Assembly: GCF_000003855.2 (NCBI RefSeq)
Contig: NW_003101677.1
Coordinates: 1,943,912-2,007,911 of the forward strand
Reading direction: 5' to 3'
From: Blastomyces gilchristii SLH14081
Lineage: Eukaryota > Ascomycota > Eurotiomycetes > Onygenales > Ajellomycetaceae
Length of the DNA stretch: 64,000 nucleotides
A model generated the notes under the pieces. That model searched no databases. It worked only from the letters and a program-made list of their open reading frames with translations, and had not been told where the DNA came from. Below are positions 48,796 to 60,844 of the stretch, piece by piece; position 1 is the first letter of the stretch, and each line of letters begins with the position of its first letter. Made by a program: the position numbers and the translations under genes.

Positions 48796-49051
48796 TGTAA
48801 GAATAAGTGCTCGCAGCAATTATTCAGGTGTTTGCAGCTTGGCATGATATGTACTGTTAACTACTAGAAGTGTTCACAGTAGAAAGATAAATGTAGGAAT
48901 CAAGTGTATAATAGCATTCAAGCTGAGTTATGAATAGTATTCGCGAACTCCAGTCTATATAGTTGTGTGTAGCCAAGGGCCGCTAGCCCTATTGGTTACA
49001 CGAGAGATAGGAATAGGGGTAAAGGATCCGCGAGGAGCGGGATTTCTTACA
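48796..49051 (-). repeat. Gypsy-B 5' LTR (right)
   Basis: 256 bp. Here the inner side is the left one and is mutated (CTCGCAGCA, TTGGCATG), while the outer right side keeps AGGGGTAAAGGATCCGCGAG. It differs from the other LTR at about 17 positions, all transitions. Confidence 0.92.
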
Positions 49052-49276
49052 AATACAAAGGAGTGACAATTAGATACATGTGATAATAACTTCCCAGCCC
49101 AGGAACATAGAGTGATTTATTGAAGTGATTTGTACACCACTGTATTTATTAGAAACCTGAGATGCTTGGGTTCCGGATTTAATGTATCCCCTGCGGGTTT
49201 CGAACTCACACACCTTGGTTTCCCACGCCAAGACGCTACCGGGTGGCCGCATTAATCATTCGGCCACCGGGGCAAC
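49052..49276 (-). mobile_element. SINE-1, 5' part with tRNA-like head
   Basis: On the minus strand the element starts GTTGCCCCGGTGGCCG at 49276. A-box-like TGGCCGAATGATTAATGCGG lies at about 49248-49267 and a B box with GAGTTCGAAACCC at about 49195-49207. It resembles a Leu/Ser-type tRNA head but has extra sequence between the boxes and no matching acceptor arm, so it is a SINE head. CpGs are well kept. It continues to 41655 across Gypsy-B. Confidence 0.75.
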
Positions 49277-50697
49277 AGTTCAGAGTCTTTATTATTCTTG
49301 TTTTCTAACTTAATACTGTGATTCACTTCTGAGTCTTATAAGAGAAGTACGTTTATAATGTTATCTTATCAGAAGATATCTAGATATTCATGATATTATT
49401 AAGAGAGTTTGATATGAGAATCTATTATTATAGTATAGAATAACTTTTCTAGAGCTTTTTTAATATCAGGCAGACTGATGAAATAGATTGCTATATAATT
49501 CTACTATCAGTGATCTTTTCAGCAACTTCTTTTTCAAAGTATTTCATAGATATTAGCAGAGATCTGTGTCAGATTTATAGTTTTATAAATATCATCTTTA
49601 TAAACTCAATTATTGTTAGAGAATATTAAGCTTCTATTTCAAGTATTTAATAAGATGTCTTATTCAGATAGTCAGACAAGTTCTAATATAAGATTATAAT
49701 CAAGATTATTAACTTTATATACATAGACATCTTTATATTAATATTCTTTAATATCTATATTTAGTTTCATTATATAACAGATGTAAACATCTTTTGAACT
49801 ATTAAATTCTGTAAGAAGTTGAGGTTTTAATAAGAGAATACACTGAAGGTTATAATATGTTACAACTGAAGATTTAATCATTATATAGTGACATAGACTG
49901 CTATCTATCATAATCTTCATATTTTACATGTTATTCATCACAGTAGATATAAGAATTATATTCATTATTATCTTTTCTTTAAATTGTTATTATCTGATCT
50001 CTTCAAGCTTCTGTTTATAAATTTGAACAGAAGCTAATCTTTTCTCTGTTTCATCAGAGTGTTCTTATAGTTATCTTTCAAATCTTTCTTTAATACAATG
50101 CAGTTGATATGAATAGACACTGATTCATTCTTTGAGTAAGAAAACATTGATCTTTCTCTTAAGTAAGAAGATACATAGATTAATCAGCAGTTATAAGCAA
50201 TGTATTCTAATTAATTACAATTAATACATATCTTACATTGACATCAGTCAGTGACTTCTTCAGAAGTGATCTCAGAAACTCAGAAGTCTGTTCAGACAGC
50301 AGAGACTCTTGCTTATATATAGATATTTAAGTCTACTTAGTTTAGTTTATAACATCTGCATCATTATTGTTATTCTTCAGTATAGATATATAAGTGACTG
50401 AGATGTAATGTCTCCTACTACTGTTCTATATACTCTTAAGCTTGATAAGACAATTATTTAATATTCAGAGTTGTATACAGAAATCTTTATAAGTCTGATC
50501 TTTATCTATGCTTATAAGAATCTGTAAGAGTTTAAAAGTTAATGTCTTCTTAAGTATACTAATCTTTATTCAATTCTCTGAAGATTAATCATCTGCTTCT
50601 AGAATCTTGATGTCAAAGTCAGAGATAAATGTTGTAAGAGAAGTGTTTCTCTGTTAAGCACTCTGTAATCAATCTAATACTTTCTGTTATATGACAG
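49277..50697 (-). pseudogene. G5 remnant: RT start, protease and gag
   Basis: Continuation of G5 beyond SINE-1. Protease-like frame at 49920-49738 (Asp-Ser-Ser), zinc-knuckle region near 50180-50240, and part of gag up to 50697. It stops inside gag where the tail of SINE-2 begins. The rest of this copy is not found downstream. Confidence 0.8.
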
Positions 50698-50875
50698 TTA
50701 TTATTATTATTATTATTCTTTCATTATACTCATATGCAAGCGGAGCTTATAATGAGTTCTTGCGTGATGTTAAATACAGGACACATGTTGGTTATACAGG
50801 AGGAAATACAGGTGTTGAGACCACATCAAGATAATAAGAACATAGGAAATACAAAGAAGTGACAATTAAATGCAT
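50698..50875 (-). mobile_element. SINE-2, 5'-truncated
   Basis: Same 3' tail and body as SINE-1 but only about 178 bp long. It lacks the tRNA head and carries the uninterrupted site GGAAATACAAAG where Gypsy-B sits in SINE-1. The flanks are both Gypsy-A but not contiguous: gag on the left, protease on the right. Confidence 0.75.
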
Positions 50876-53029
50876 AAGATTATAGTCAAGATTATTAATC
50901 TTATATATATAAGTATCTTTATGTTGATATTCTCTGATATCTAGTTTTAGTTTTATTATGTAACAAATGCAAACATCTTTTAAATCATTAAATTCTACAG
51001 GAAGTTGATATTTCAGTAAGAGAATATGCTGAAGATTACAGTGTCTTACAACTGAAGATTTAATCATTGTATAGTGATATAGATCACTGTCTATCATAAC
51101 TTTCATATTATATATATTATCTATCACAGTAGATATAAGAATCACATTTATTATTATTTTCTCTTTAAATTATTATTGTCAAATCTCTTTAAGCTTCTGT
51201 TTATAAATTTGAACAGAAGCTAATCTTTTCTCTGTTTCACTGAGATATTTTCATAGTTATCTTCTAAATCATTCTTCAATGTAATATAATTGGTGTGAAT
51301 TACTGATATTGATCTTTCTTTTAAATAAGAAGATATGTAGACTGATCAGCAGTTGAAAGCAATATGTTCTGATCAGTTACAGTTAATATACATCTTATAT
51401 TAATATTAATCAGTGACTTTTTCAGAAGCAATTCTGAGAACTCAGAAGCTTATTCAGATAACAGAGACTCTTGTTTATATATAGACATTTAAGTGCACTT
51501 AATTCATAACATCTGTATTATTATTCTTTGATACAGATGTATAAGTGACTGAGATGTAATATCTTCTATCACTATTCTGTATACTCTTAAACTTGATAAG
51601 ATAATTATTCAATGTTCAGAGTTATATGCAGAAGTCTTTATAAGTCTGATCTTTGTTTATACTTATAAGAGGCTGTAGAAGTTTGAAAGTTAGTGTCTTC
51701 TTAAGTATACTAATCTTCATTTAATTCTCTCATGATTAATCATCTGCTTCTAGAATCTTGATGTCAAAATCAGAAATGAATATTATAGAAGAAGTATTTC
51801 TTTATCAGATACTCTGTAATTAATCTAATATCTTCTATTGTATAGCAGTGTCTTAGAACAGAATATCAATGTATTTAATGATATTATCAGATATATATAA
51901 CATCAGTTCACATGTCTTTATTTATGAATAAAACTTCTCTCTCATGTGATCTTTTAATTGATTATTGATGTATTAATCTTGATTAGTTAACAGACTAATG
52001 ACATCTTTATCTACACTTAGTTTTACAAGCATTTTCAATCTTCATGATGAATAGAGAGTGAGATCAGAAGTATTAAAATATACAGAAGTATTTAAATATT
52101 TCTTTAGCATTTATATATTTATATCTGATTTGATCAGTGTTGAAATTGCTTATACAGAGATTTCTAGTTAAGATAATTATTAAATTGTCTCATATTAATG
52201 TTGTTAAGTTACATGTATATCAGCTATCTATTACTATTATAATTTCAACATTACTCAGAGTCACTGTGACACTGTAGCTATACTTATACTCAAGAGGTCT
52301 CTTATATTATTATTAGACATAGTTATATTATTCATTAAATATGTGATATCTATGAAATCAGAAGAAGTGTAATTATATAAATATCTTATATATCTAGACT
52401 GGCCGCCGGGACTATGAATTTCACGTTTGATCTCATTTGATCTGGTCTCATACATTTCTTGGCGTGAATCCCGCTGGGACTAGTTATTAAAAAAACATGC
52501 AAAGTGACTATATATGAGATCTTAAAATGAAACCATGACTTGAAAAAAATTAGAAAGTGGTCTCATTTGGTCTCATTTAGTCTCATTCTTGGTATAAAGT
52601 TACTATTTTTAGACATTTTAAGGTTTTTTTTAGACTATTTTTAATTTTTTAAAAAGTAATGCTTTTTGATAACACTCAAATGAGATTTAAAGTCATTTAG
52701 AGCAATAAAAATAATTTAAATTGAGAAGTGAAAGTCATGATCTCATTTGGAAAATGTGACAAGAGTAGACAGTAAGTCTCACTGAAACAGTATGAAACTA
52801 CTATCTAATGTTAAAACCATGTAATGAAATCGGTTGAATTGGTAATAAGACTATCAAAAAATCTAGTCCTGATCTCAGACACGGTCACACGGTCAGTCTA
52901 TATATATCTATGATATTAGAACTCTCAGATCTTTCACTTATATTCTCTTATAAAATCTTATTCTCTTTATAAGATCTTTGTTGTAAGATCAGAGTAACTG
53001 ATAAGTACGCTTCTATTCTAGAGACTTAA
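50876..53029 (-). pseudogene. G6 Gypsy-A fragment: protease, gag and leader
   Basis: Minus strand. The protease-like frame at 51145-50792 is the longest surviving one of the family. The knuckle region is near 51350-51400 and the gag start ATG at about 52321. After MITE-3 the leader continues to 53029, where the LINE-E tail begins. About 1 kb (protease to mid-gag) duplicates what lies left of SINE-2. Confidence 0.8.
52395..52900. mobile_element. MITE-3, hAT-like non-autonomous element
   Basis: 506 bp, same orientation as MITE-2, with an 8-bp duplication TATATATC (52387-52394 and 52901-52908). It has many more transitions than MITE-2, mainly GG to GA and CC to TC, but both TIRs are intact. Confidence 0.92.
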
Positions 53030-55083
53030 TTATTATTATTATTATTATTCTTCAATTATAGATGTATACAGTCAGAGACTATGACATCTATCTGAGAACT
53101 TTTAGTTCTCAGAGTTTTTCCTATATCTATAAAGTTAACTATTATACATTCACCAATTTCAGATATGTAAAATCAGAAAATTCCAGCTCAGAATATAAAA
53201 ACTGTTTATAAATTACAGTATTTTAACATCTTCTGATACTTTGAAACCATTTGACAATATCATGACAAAAGAAAAGAGAACATAGTCTTAAAGATAGACA
53301 CATTAAATAGATAGATAGAAAAGAATAGAAAGGAAAAAGTGAAGTAAACAGAGACTGTAATAAAACAAATTATTAAAAGATAGTATATAGCTGTTTTAAC
53401 AGACTATATCTAATTAATTTCCTTCTCTTCATATTCAGATATTTCTGAATTTAATCATTTTTTTATAGCTGCTTGAGTTTCTGATAGAAAGTCTATTAAG
53501 TATATAATTTCTGTCTCAGTTAAGAATAAGAATCTCATATCTAATTAATTTAGATTATACTTCTCTTTCAATCTGACTCTGAGACTATTATATAATGCAC
53601 AGTGTATTATAATATACTCAGAATTCTTATTTACATTGCAGAATAAGGATTCTATTAAATCAAATCTATTATTAAATCTTTATATATATGATTTGAAATA
53701 GTCATGTTCTAGTTTCAGCTGTATTATAAATGAGAATATTTTCTTTTTATATTTAATTAAACAAGATTTTCACTTGAGTTTTGTTTCAAATCTTGAATAA
53801 TATATACTCTTCTTTTATTTCTGCCAGCTTTTATTTTACTTATCTAAATAAGATTCTTTTATCTTTCTCTTTATAAAAGATCAGAATATAATTTTTTAAA
53901 TAGATCTGCTTAATTCTGAACCTCTTTTTACAGCTGAATCAGTCAATTCATTACTATGAATATTTATATGAGCAGAAACTCAGTGTAGATGAATTATCAG
54001 CTTTAATATTCTTCTCTTTTGAATTTTTAAAACAGAGTGTAAAATCAGTTTAAGATTTATTTGATTATTATGAATCTGACTATTTCTAAGTCTTTTTAAA
54101 GCAGCCTGACTATTAGAGAATATTTATATCTCTTTTAAACTATTTTCTCTTTTATAAGATTTTATTTCAATGAGTTTGAAAGCTTTTACTATTATAAATA
54201 GTTCAGTATCAAAGACTTCAGATTCACAGTCTAAATTTCAGAAATCTGAGATAAAATTAATATTATCTTCAGTATAAGCAATGTCTATATCTAATCTGTT
54301 TAAATTCTTGTTTTTTGAGTCATCTGAATAAATCAGAATAGAGTCTTTTATATTAATTGTAGAAATTCTCTTCAAATACTGTTCATATTTTTTCTCTTTA
54401 GATAGTTCACTTATTTACAAGTTTATAAGAGATTCAAGCTTTTCTCTTCAGAGAGATATCTTCTCATAATTAACTTTTTCAATATTTAAAGAAGAAAATT
54501 GATTCTTAATCAGTGAGTATAGTCTGTATAGTTGAGAAGACATTTTCATTGAAGAATTATTTTCATTTCAATTAAGAAATCTACTTTAATTCAGTTCATT
54601 TTCAGAGTTAATTAATGAAAATGAAGAAGAGACTCTTTCTCTGATTATATAATTTAAGCTTATCTTTATAACTCTCAGAGCATAGTTTATACAGGTCTTT
54701 TTAAATTTAATAGCAGAAGAGAGAATTGAAGCTTCAATTTTCATTGCTTTAATAGAAGATGATTTGAATACTCTCAGAATTCTTCTTCAAGCTCTGTTTT
54801 ACAGACTTTGAAAAAGTTCAGTGAAATTTTCTTAATTATTTCATCAAACTTGAACTTTATAATCAGCTACTGAGATAATACAGATTATATATAACTATCT
54901 CATAGTCTGAAAGAATAGATCTCTCTCTGTATTTAATAGTCTGATTATGTTATTTAATAGTCTTTCTGTCTTGATAGTTCTTTGTTGAATATAATATTTA
55001 AAATTCAACTTGAAGTTTAATCATACTTCTAATCATTTAACATTTAAACTGGGTTTAATCTCTCTATTTAAAAGAGTTAGATA
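53030..55083 (-). pseudogene. LINE-E 3' part: 3' UTR, RNase H and part of RT
   Basis: The (TTA)n tail at 53030 follows Gypsy-A leader sequence. The hairpin is at 53092-53112. The C-terminal Cys-rich segment (about 53600-53640), RNase H (about 54100-53950) and the RT-RNase H connection follow. It is interrupted at 55083 by MITE-4. The sequence resumes at 60845 but about 860 bp of RT, including the catalytic box, is missing. Confidence 0.8.
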
Positions 55084-55460
55084 TAGACTGGCCGCCGGGA
55101 CTATGAATTTCACGTTTGATCTCATTTGATCTGGTCTCATACATTTCTTGGCGTGAATCCCGCTGGGACTAGTCATTAAAAAAACATGCAAAGTGATCAT
55201 ATATGAGATCTTAAAATGGAACCATGACTTGAAAAAAATGAGAAAGTGGTCTCATTTGATCCCATTTAGTCCCATTCTTGGTATAAAGTTACTATTTTTA
55301 GAGTTTTAAGGTTTTTTTTAGACTATTTTTAATTTTTTAAAAAGTAACACTTTTTGTTGCCCCCCAATGAGATTTTAAATCATTTTAAGCAACTAAAATA
55401 ATTCAAATGAGAAGTGGATATCATGGTCCCATTTGAAAAATGTGACAAGAGTAGAGAGTA
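55084..55460. mobile_element. MITE-4, truncated by a Gypsy-A insertion
   Basis: The left TIR and 377 bp of the 506-bp element remain, with the left 8-bp flank GTTAGATA. The right part is absent on the far side of G4, showing a deletion. The internal sequence diverges slightly from the other copies (a CCCCCC run near 55361). Confidence 0.88.
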
Positions 55461-55790
55461 TGTGGCGGGCTGCGCCCGATCAATCATATAGACTATTCCG
55501 TTACACTTCACAGATTCATACTGCTTCATTCTCAAACACATACCGCTTCATTCTCAAACATGTACACCCTGATTCTCAGCCATTCTCAATTGCCGATCCT
55601 CGGCCGCCATGAACACGTATAGATTCTTCCGCTCCGAAGCTCCACTGTGTACACCATCACATATGTGTATAAATATTCACTTCAATCACTGATTCTTGCA
55701 CTTTCTCTTTCTTTTCCTTCTCTAACATTTCTCTTTGTTATATAAGATCTATTAATATAATATCAATCTATTCAGTGTAGACTCTTTACA
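55461..55790 (+). repeat. G4 5' LTR
   Basis: 330 bp with a local duplication of ACCGCTTCATTCTCAAACA type near 55525-55560. Inner end mutated (TTCAGTGTAGACTC). Confidence 0.88.
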
Positions 55791-56123
55791 CTAGAAAAAC
55801 ATTCATCATCTTCTTATTAGAAATGATTATTCACACATCATCTCCTCATTAGAAACAATTATTCATTGAGAGATATCTGAACATGTAACAACATGTAAGA
55901 AATAGAGAAACAGTCAAACAGTTAAGCAGACACTGAGTTCTCAGATAGAAGCTTACTCATCAGTCACTCTGACCCTGCAATAAGATCTTACAAAGAGAGT
56001 AAGATCTTATAAAAGAATGTCAGTGAAAGATCTGAGAGTTCTGACACTCAGATATATGAAATATTCATACAATTATACTTCTTCAGATTTCACAGATATT
56101 ATATATTTAACAATCAATATAAC

Positions 56124-57290
56124 CATTTCTAACAATAATATGAAACTCTCGAACGCGAGTATAGATGCGATGCCACAGTGGCTCTGAGTAATGTTGAAAT
56201 TACAACAACAACAAATAGCTGATATGCATGCAACTCAACAACTTCAATATGAAGAGATTCAACAATTAACTCATGCAATTTCAACATCTACAGAATTGAA
56301 TACAAAAGCACTGAAGAAATACTTAGATGCTCTTACATATTTCAATACTTCTGACCTCACTCTCTACTTATCATGAAGAATGAAAATGCTCATAAAACTG
56401 AGTGTAGATGAAGATATCATCAGTTTGTTAATCAATCAAAGTTAGTATATCAATGAACAATTGAAGAATCACATGAAACAGAAGTTTCATTCATGAATGA
56501 AAGCATGTGAATCAGTGTTATAAACATCTAACAATATTATCAAATATCTTGATATTCTGTTCTGAGACACTATCATGCAACAGAAAGTATTAGATTAGTT
56601 ACAGAGCATCTGACAGAGAAACACTTCTCTTTCAACATTCATTCCTGACTTCAACACCAAGATTCTAGAAGCAGATGATCAATCTTGAAAGAATTGAATG
56701 AAGATTAGCATACTCAAGAAGATATTGACTTTCAAACTCTTACAGACTCTTATAAGTGTAGACAAAGATCAGACTTATGAAGACTTCTGCACACAGCTCT
56801 GAACATGGAACAATTATCATATCAAGCTCAAGAGTATACAGAACAGTGGCAGAAGACATTACATTTCAGTCACTCACACACCTATGCTGAAGAATAACAA
56901 CAATGATGCAGATGCTATAAACTGAGTAGACTTAAATATCTATATATAAGCAAGAGTCTCTATTATCTGAACAGGCTTTCAAGTCTCTGAGATCACTTCT
57001 GAAGAAGTCACTGATCAACATTAATGTGAAGTGTGCATCAACTGTAACTAATCAGAATACATTGCTTTCAACTGCTGATTAATCTATGTATCTTCACACT
57101 TAAGAGAAAGATCAGTGTCTTCTCATTTGAAGAATGAATCAGTGTCTGTCTGTGTCAATCATGTTACATTAGAGGAAGATTCAGAAGATAACTATGAGAA
57201 TATCTCAGTGAAACAGAGAAAAGATTAACTCCTGTTTAAATTTATAAACAGAAGCTTGAAGAGATCAGATAACAACAATTTAAAGAGAAA
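56124..57290 (+). pseudogene. G4 gag remnant
   Basis: The start codon is changed to ATT (56124). The next 70 bases keep unusual CpGs (CTCGAACGCGAG, GATGCGATGCC). The Gln-rich segment is the best preserved of the family (open frame 56191-56376). The knuckle region near 57028-57072 has lost the His. Stops as in the other copies. Confidence 0.8.
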
Positions 57291-60200
57291 ATGATAATGA
57301 ATGTGATTCTCATATCTACTGTGATTGATAATATATATAATATGAAAGTTATAATAGACAGCAGTCTATGCTACTATACAATGATAAAATCTTCAGTTGT
57401 AAGATATTATAATCTTCAGTGTATCTTCTTATCAAAACCTCAACTCCTCACAGGATTTGATGATTCAAAAGACATTTATACTTATTATATGATGAAGTTG
57501 AGCATGAATGTGAAAGAATATTAACATGAAGATGTCTACACATATAAAGTTAATAATCTTGATTATAATCTTATATTAGAACTTATCTAGCTATCTGAAC
57601 AAGATATCTTGTTAAACACTTAAAACAGAATCTTGATATTCTCTAACAATGATAGAATTCACAAAGATGATATTCATAAGATTATGAATCTGACACAGAT
57701 CTCTGTCAATGTATATAAAAGGCTCTGAAAAAGAAGTCACTGACAGTGAGATTATATGACAATCTATTTCATCAGTCTGACTAATATTAAAAAGATTCTA
57801 GAAAAGTTATTCTGTGTTACAATAACAGATTCTCATACAAAACTCTCTTAATAATATCATGAATATCTAGATATCTTCTGATAAGATAATATTATAAACA
57901 TATCTCTCTTATAAGATTCTGAAGTGAATCACAGTATTAAGTTAGAGAGAAAGAATGATAAGAACTCTGAATCATTATAAAGCTCTCTCTATAATATATT
58001 CTGAGATGAACTTCTTCTTCTTTGAAAGACACTCAATGATCTGTTGAATAAAGAATTCATATATATTAGTAACTCTTTCACTGCAGTCTCTATTCTCTTT
58101 GCAAAGAAACTAGATAAAGAACTCTGATTCTGTGTGAATTATCAAGAATTGAATAGATTAATAAAGAAAGACTGTTATTCTTTATCTCTTATCAATGAAA
58201 CTCTAGCTTACATTGAACAAGCTCAATGATTTACAAAGTTAGATGTCATTATCATATTTCATAAGATCTGTATCACTGAAGAAGATGAGTGACTTACAGC
58301 ATTCTGAACATGATATAGTCTCTTTAAATGAGTAGTCATACTCTTTGAACTGATCAATACTCTTAGTATATTTCAGAAGTATATTAACTAAGCACTCTGA
58401 GACTTTCTTAATGAATTTGCATCTGCCTATCTAGATGACATTCTCATCTTCACTGATGAATTCAGAAAGGAATATAAAGAGCATGTATAAAGAATATTAT
58501 AATGACTATGAGAAGTGAGACTATCAATTGATATTGATAAGTGTGATTTCAAAGTCAAGAGTACTAAATACTTAGATTTCATCATAGAAGCTGACAAGGA
58601 AATCTGAATGAATTCTGAGAAGATCTCTGCTATTCTTGAATGAGAGACTTCACACACTGTGAAAGATGTATAAAGCTTCATCAGATTTATTAACTTCTAT
58701 CAATAATTTATACAAAACTTCTCAGATATTATAAGATCACTTACAGAACTTACTAAGAAAGACTCAGTATTTCAATGATCAGTAGATACTGAAGCTGTAT
58801 TTACACAGATGAAGAAGATGTTTATTAATATCTCTCTGCTGATAACATTTAATTCTGATTATAAAACAGTTATTAAAGCTGATTCCTCTGACTATATAAT
58901 AGAAGAAGTGATATTGTAATATAATGATAAAGATATTCTATAATTATATATCTTCATGTCTAAGAAACTGAGTCCTGCTGAATGCAATTATGAGATCTAT
59001 GATAAGAAACTTCTCACAATTGTATACTGTTTAGAAGAATGAGACTCTGAACTCTGAAGTGTCTTCAAATTTGAGATAGTTATAGATTATAAGAATCTCA
59101 AATACTTTATAACTATCTGTAAACTCACTGAATGACAGATGCAATAATCTGAATTCTTAAGCTACTTTCATTTTACAATACACTATCATTCTGACAGTCA
59201 GAACTTGATAACAGATGCTCTCTTACAACAAGAGCAAGATATGTTATTCAATATAATAGATACTTACTGAATGAACTAAGAGCACTGACTTTTGAATCTG
59301 AAGATACTAGTTAATCAAGATGAAACAGCTTATAACACTATAAATACTTCTTCAATTAGAACTGTCACTGATATCTCAACTTCTTCTGAATCTATATTAG
59401 ATGAGCTATAATATATAGCAGCTTAAACTGATGAACTTCTTCAAGCACTTACTGAAGTAGTATGATAAGAAGCACTCTGATTTCTCTCAGAATTATGTAT
59501 AAGAATCAACATCTCAGAATATTGAATCAATGATAATAATACTCTATAATTTCATGAATAACACTGAGTCTCTCACTCTGAACTCTTACAGATCTGAATA
59601 ATGCAAGAGATGCATGATTCATGTATAACTGACTATTCAGACTGTGAATAACTATATAGAATAATCTCTCAAGAGTTCTATTAATCTGAGATATTAAATA
59701 GCATCAGATATTTCATCTGAAACTGCAACTACTGTTCTTTCATTATCTTATGAAAGAACTGTAGAAAAGATCTACTGAAATTACTTAATATTTCTGATAG
59801 AATTTGATGAGATGTAGTAATTGACTTCACTGTTAATCTATCTGAGAGTAAGAATTGTAGAAACATTCTGATCATCATTGACTGACTAAGTAAAGATATA
59901 ATATTGAAATCTTGTAATAAGATGAATACTGAATAAGTTATTAAAGCCTTCTTACAGAGTTCATTCTATCAGATATATAAGTTATCAAGATTAATAGTAT
60001 CAGATCAGAGCTGTTAATTTATAAGCACTCTCTGAACAAGAATCTGTCAAGTTCTCAAGATTATATATTATCTGTCAACTATCTATCACTCTGAGATCAA
60101 TAATGCATAAGAACAGATAATTCAGACTGTAAAGAACTATCTTTATAAGTTCTGCAATCATTTACAAGATGATTGACATGATCTGCTTCTACACACAGAG

Positions 60201-60844
60201 ATTACTATCAATGAACAAGATACTCTTTCAACAGATGTAAGTCTGTTCTTTCTTACACACAGTTATTATATGAAGGTGTTGAATCTTCTAGAGATTACAC
60301 AGTTCATATCAGATCTCTGCAGTCTGATTCAGATCACTGATAATATAGTAATGAAGCTTCAAGATATCTGTGATTAAGTAGAGATCTTCATGATAACTGT
60401 GAAACAAGATCAAGAGAATCAAATCAATGTTCACTGAGATCTTATCAAACAATATAAGATAGAAGATCTGATATAATTGAATCTTAAGAACATATAAATC
60501 ACACATTCATCTCATATACTAGATTACTGTCACATCAGATATAAAGTGATAGAAGTTCTAGATAGTTACAACTACTGTCTTAACATATCATCAGAAATTC
60601 ATGATGTATTTCATACAAGCTTGCTTCACTGTGCTGTCACTGATTCATTCTCTTCTTAACTGACTTCTGACTGACAGTCACCAGGCATTATAGAAGAAGA
60701 TAATGAGCTTGAGTGAGAGATTAAGAATATTCTTGATGAGAGACCCCGCGGCCGCAGCCAACAATATCTCATGAAATGAGTTGAATATGATTGCCTGACC
60801 TGGACCCCGAGTTCTGCATTATTCAAAACAGAGGCCCTTGATCA
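57291..60844 (+). pseudogene. G4 pol remnant
   Basis: Protease-like frame at 57291-57524 (Asp-Ser-Ser). RT at about 57990-58690, with an intact Tyr-Leu-Asp-Asp box near 58424-58450. RNase H at about 58790-59110. Integrase at about 59570-60480. The chromodomain at 60715-60840 keeps CpG/CpC (GACCCCGCGGCCGC) and is the most legible in the window, with the aromatic cage region (Trp-Thr-Pro) visible. The element is cut off right after it. Confidence 0.85.

Larger units (their letters stand above)
41809..49051 (-). mobile_element. Gypsy-B, complete chromovirus of a second family
   Basis: 7243 bp, two 256-bp LTRs (TGTAAGAATAAG...TTTCTTACA) and a perfect 5-bp duplication AATAC (41804-41808 and 49052-49056). 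SINE-2 (near 50845-50860) shows the empty site. On the minus strand: 5' LTR, gag, protease/RT/RNase H, integrase, chromodomain, then about 1.9 kb of extra sequence, a polypurine tract (about 42065-42080, complement) and the 3' LTR. It is less mutated and more GC-rich than Gypsy-A, so it is probably younger or more weakly mutated. Confidence 0.92.
55461..60844 (+). mobile_element. Gypsy-A copy G4, lacking the 3' LTR
   Basis: The 330-bp 5' LTR (55461-55790) has an intact outer tip TGTGGCGGGCTGCGCCCG. The left 5-base flank is GAGTA, with no partner at the other end. The element ends inside the chromodomain near 60844 and joins LINE sequence directly. Confidence 0.88.

Noticed and set aside
49155..49276. 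Possible tRNA gene on the minus strand
   Set aside because: A- and B-box-like sequences are present, but extra bases separate them, no acceptor stem pairs, and the sequence continues into a tailed repeat with a target duplication. It is a SINE head.
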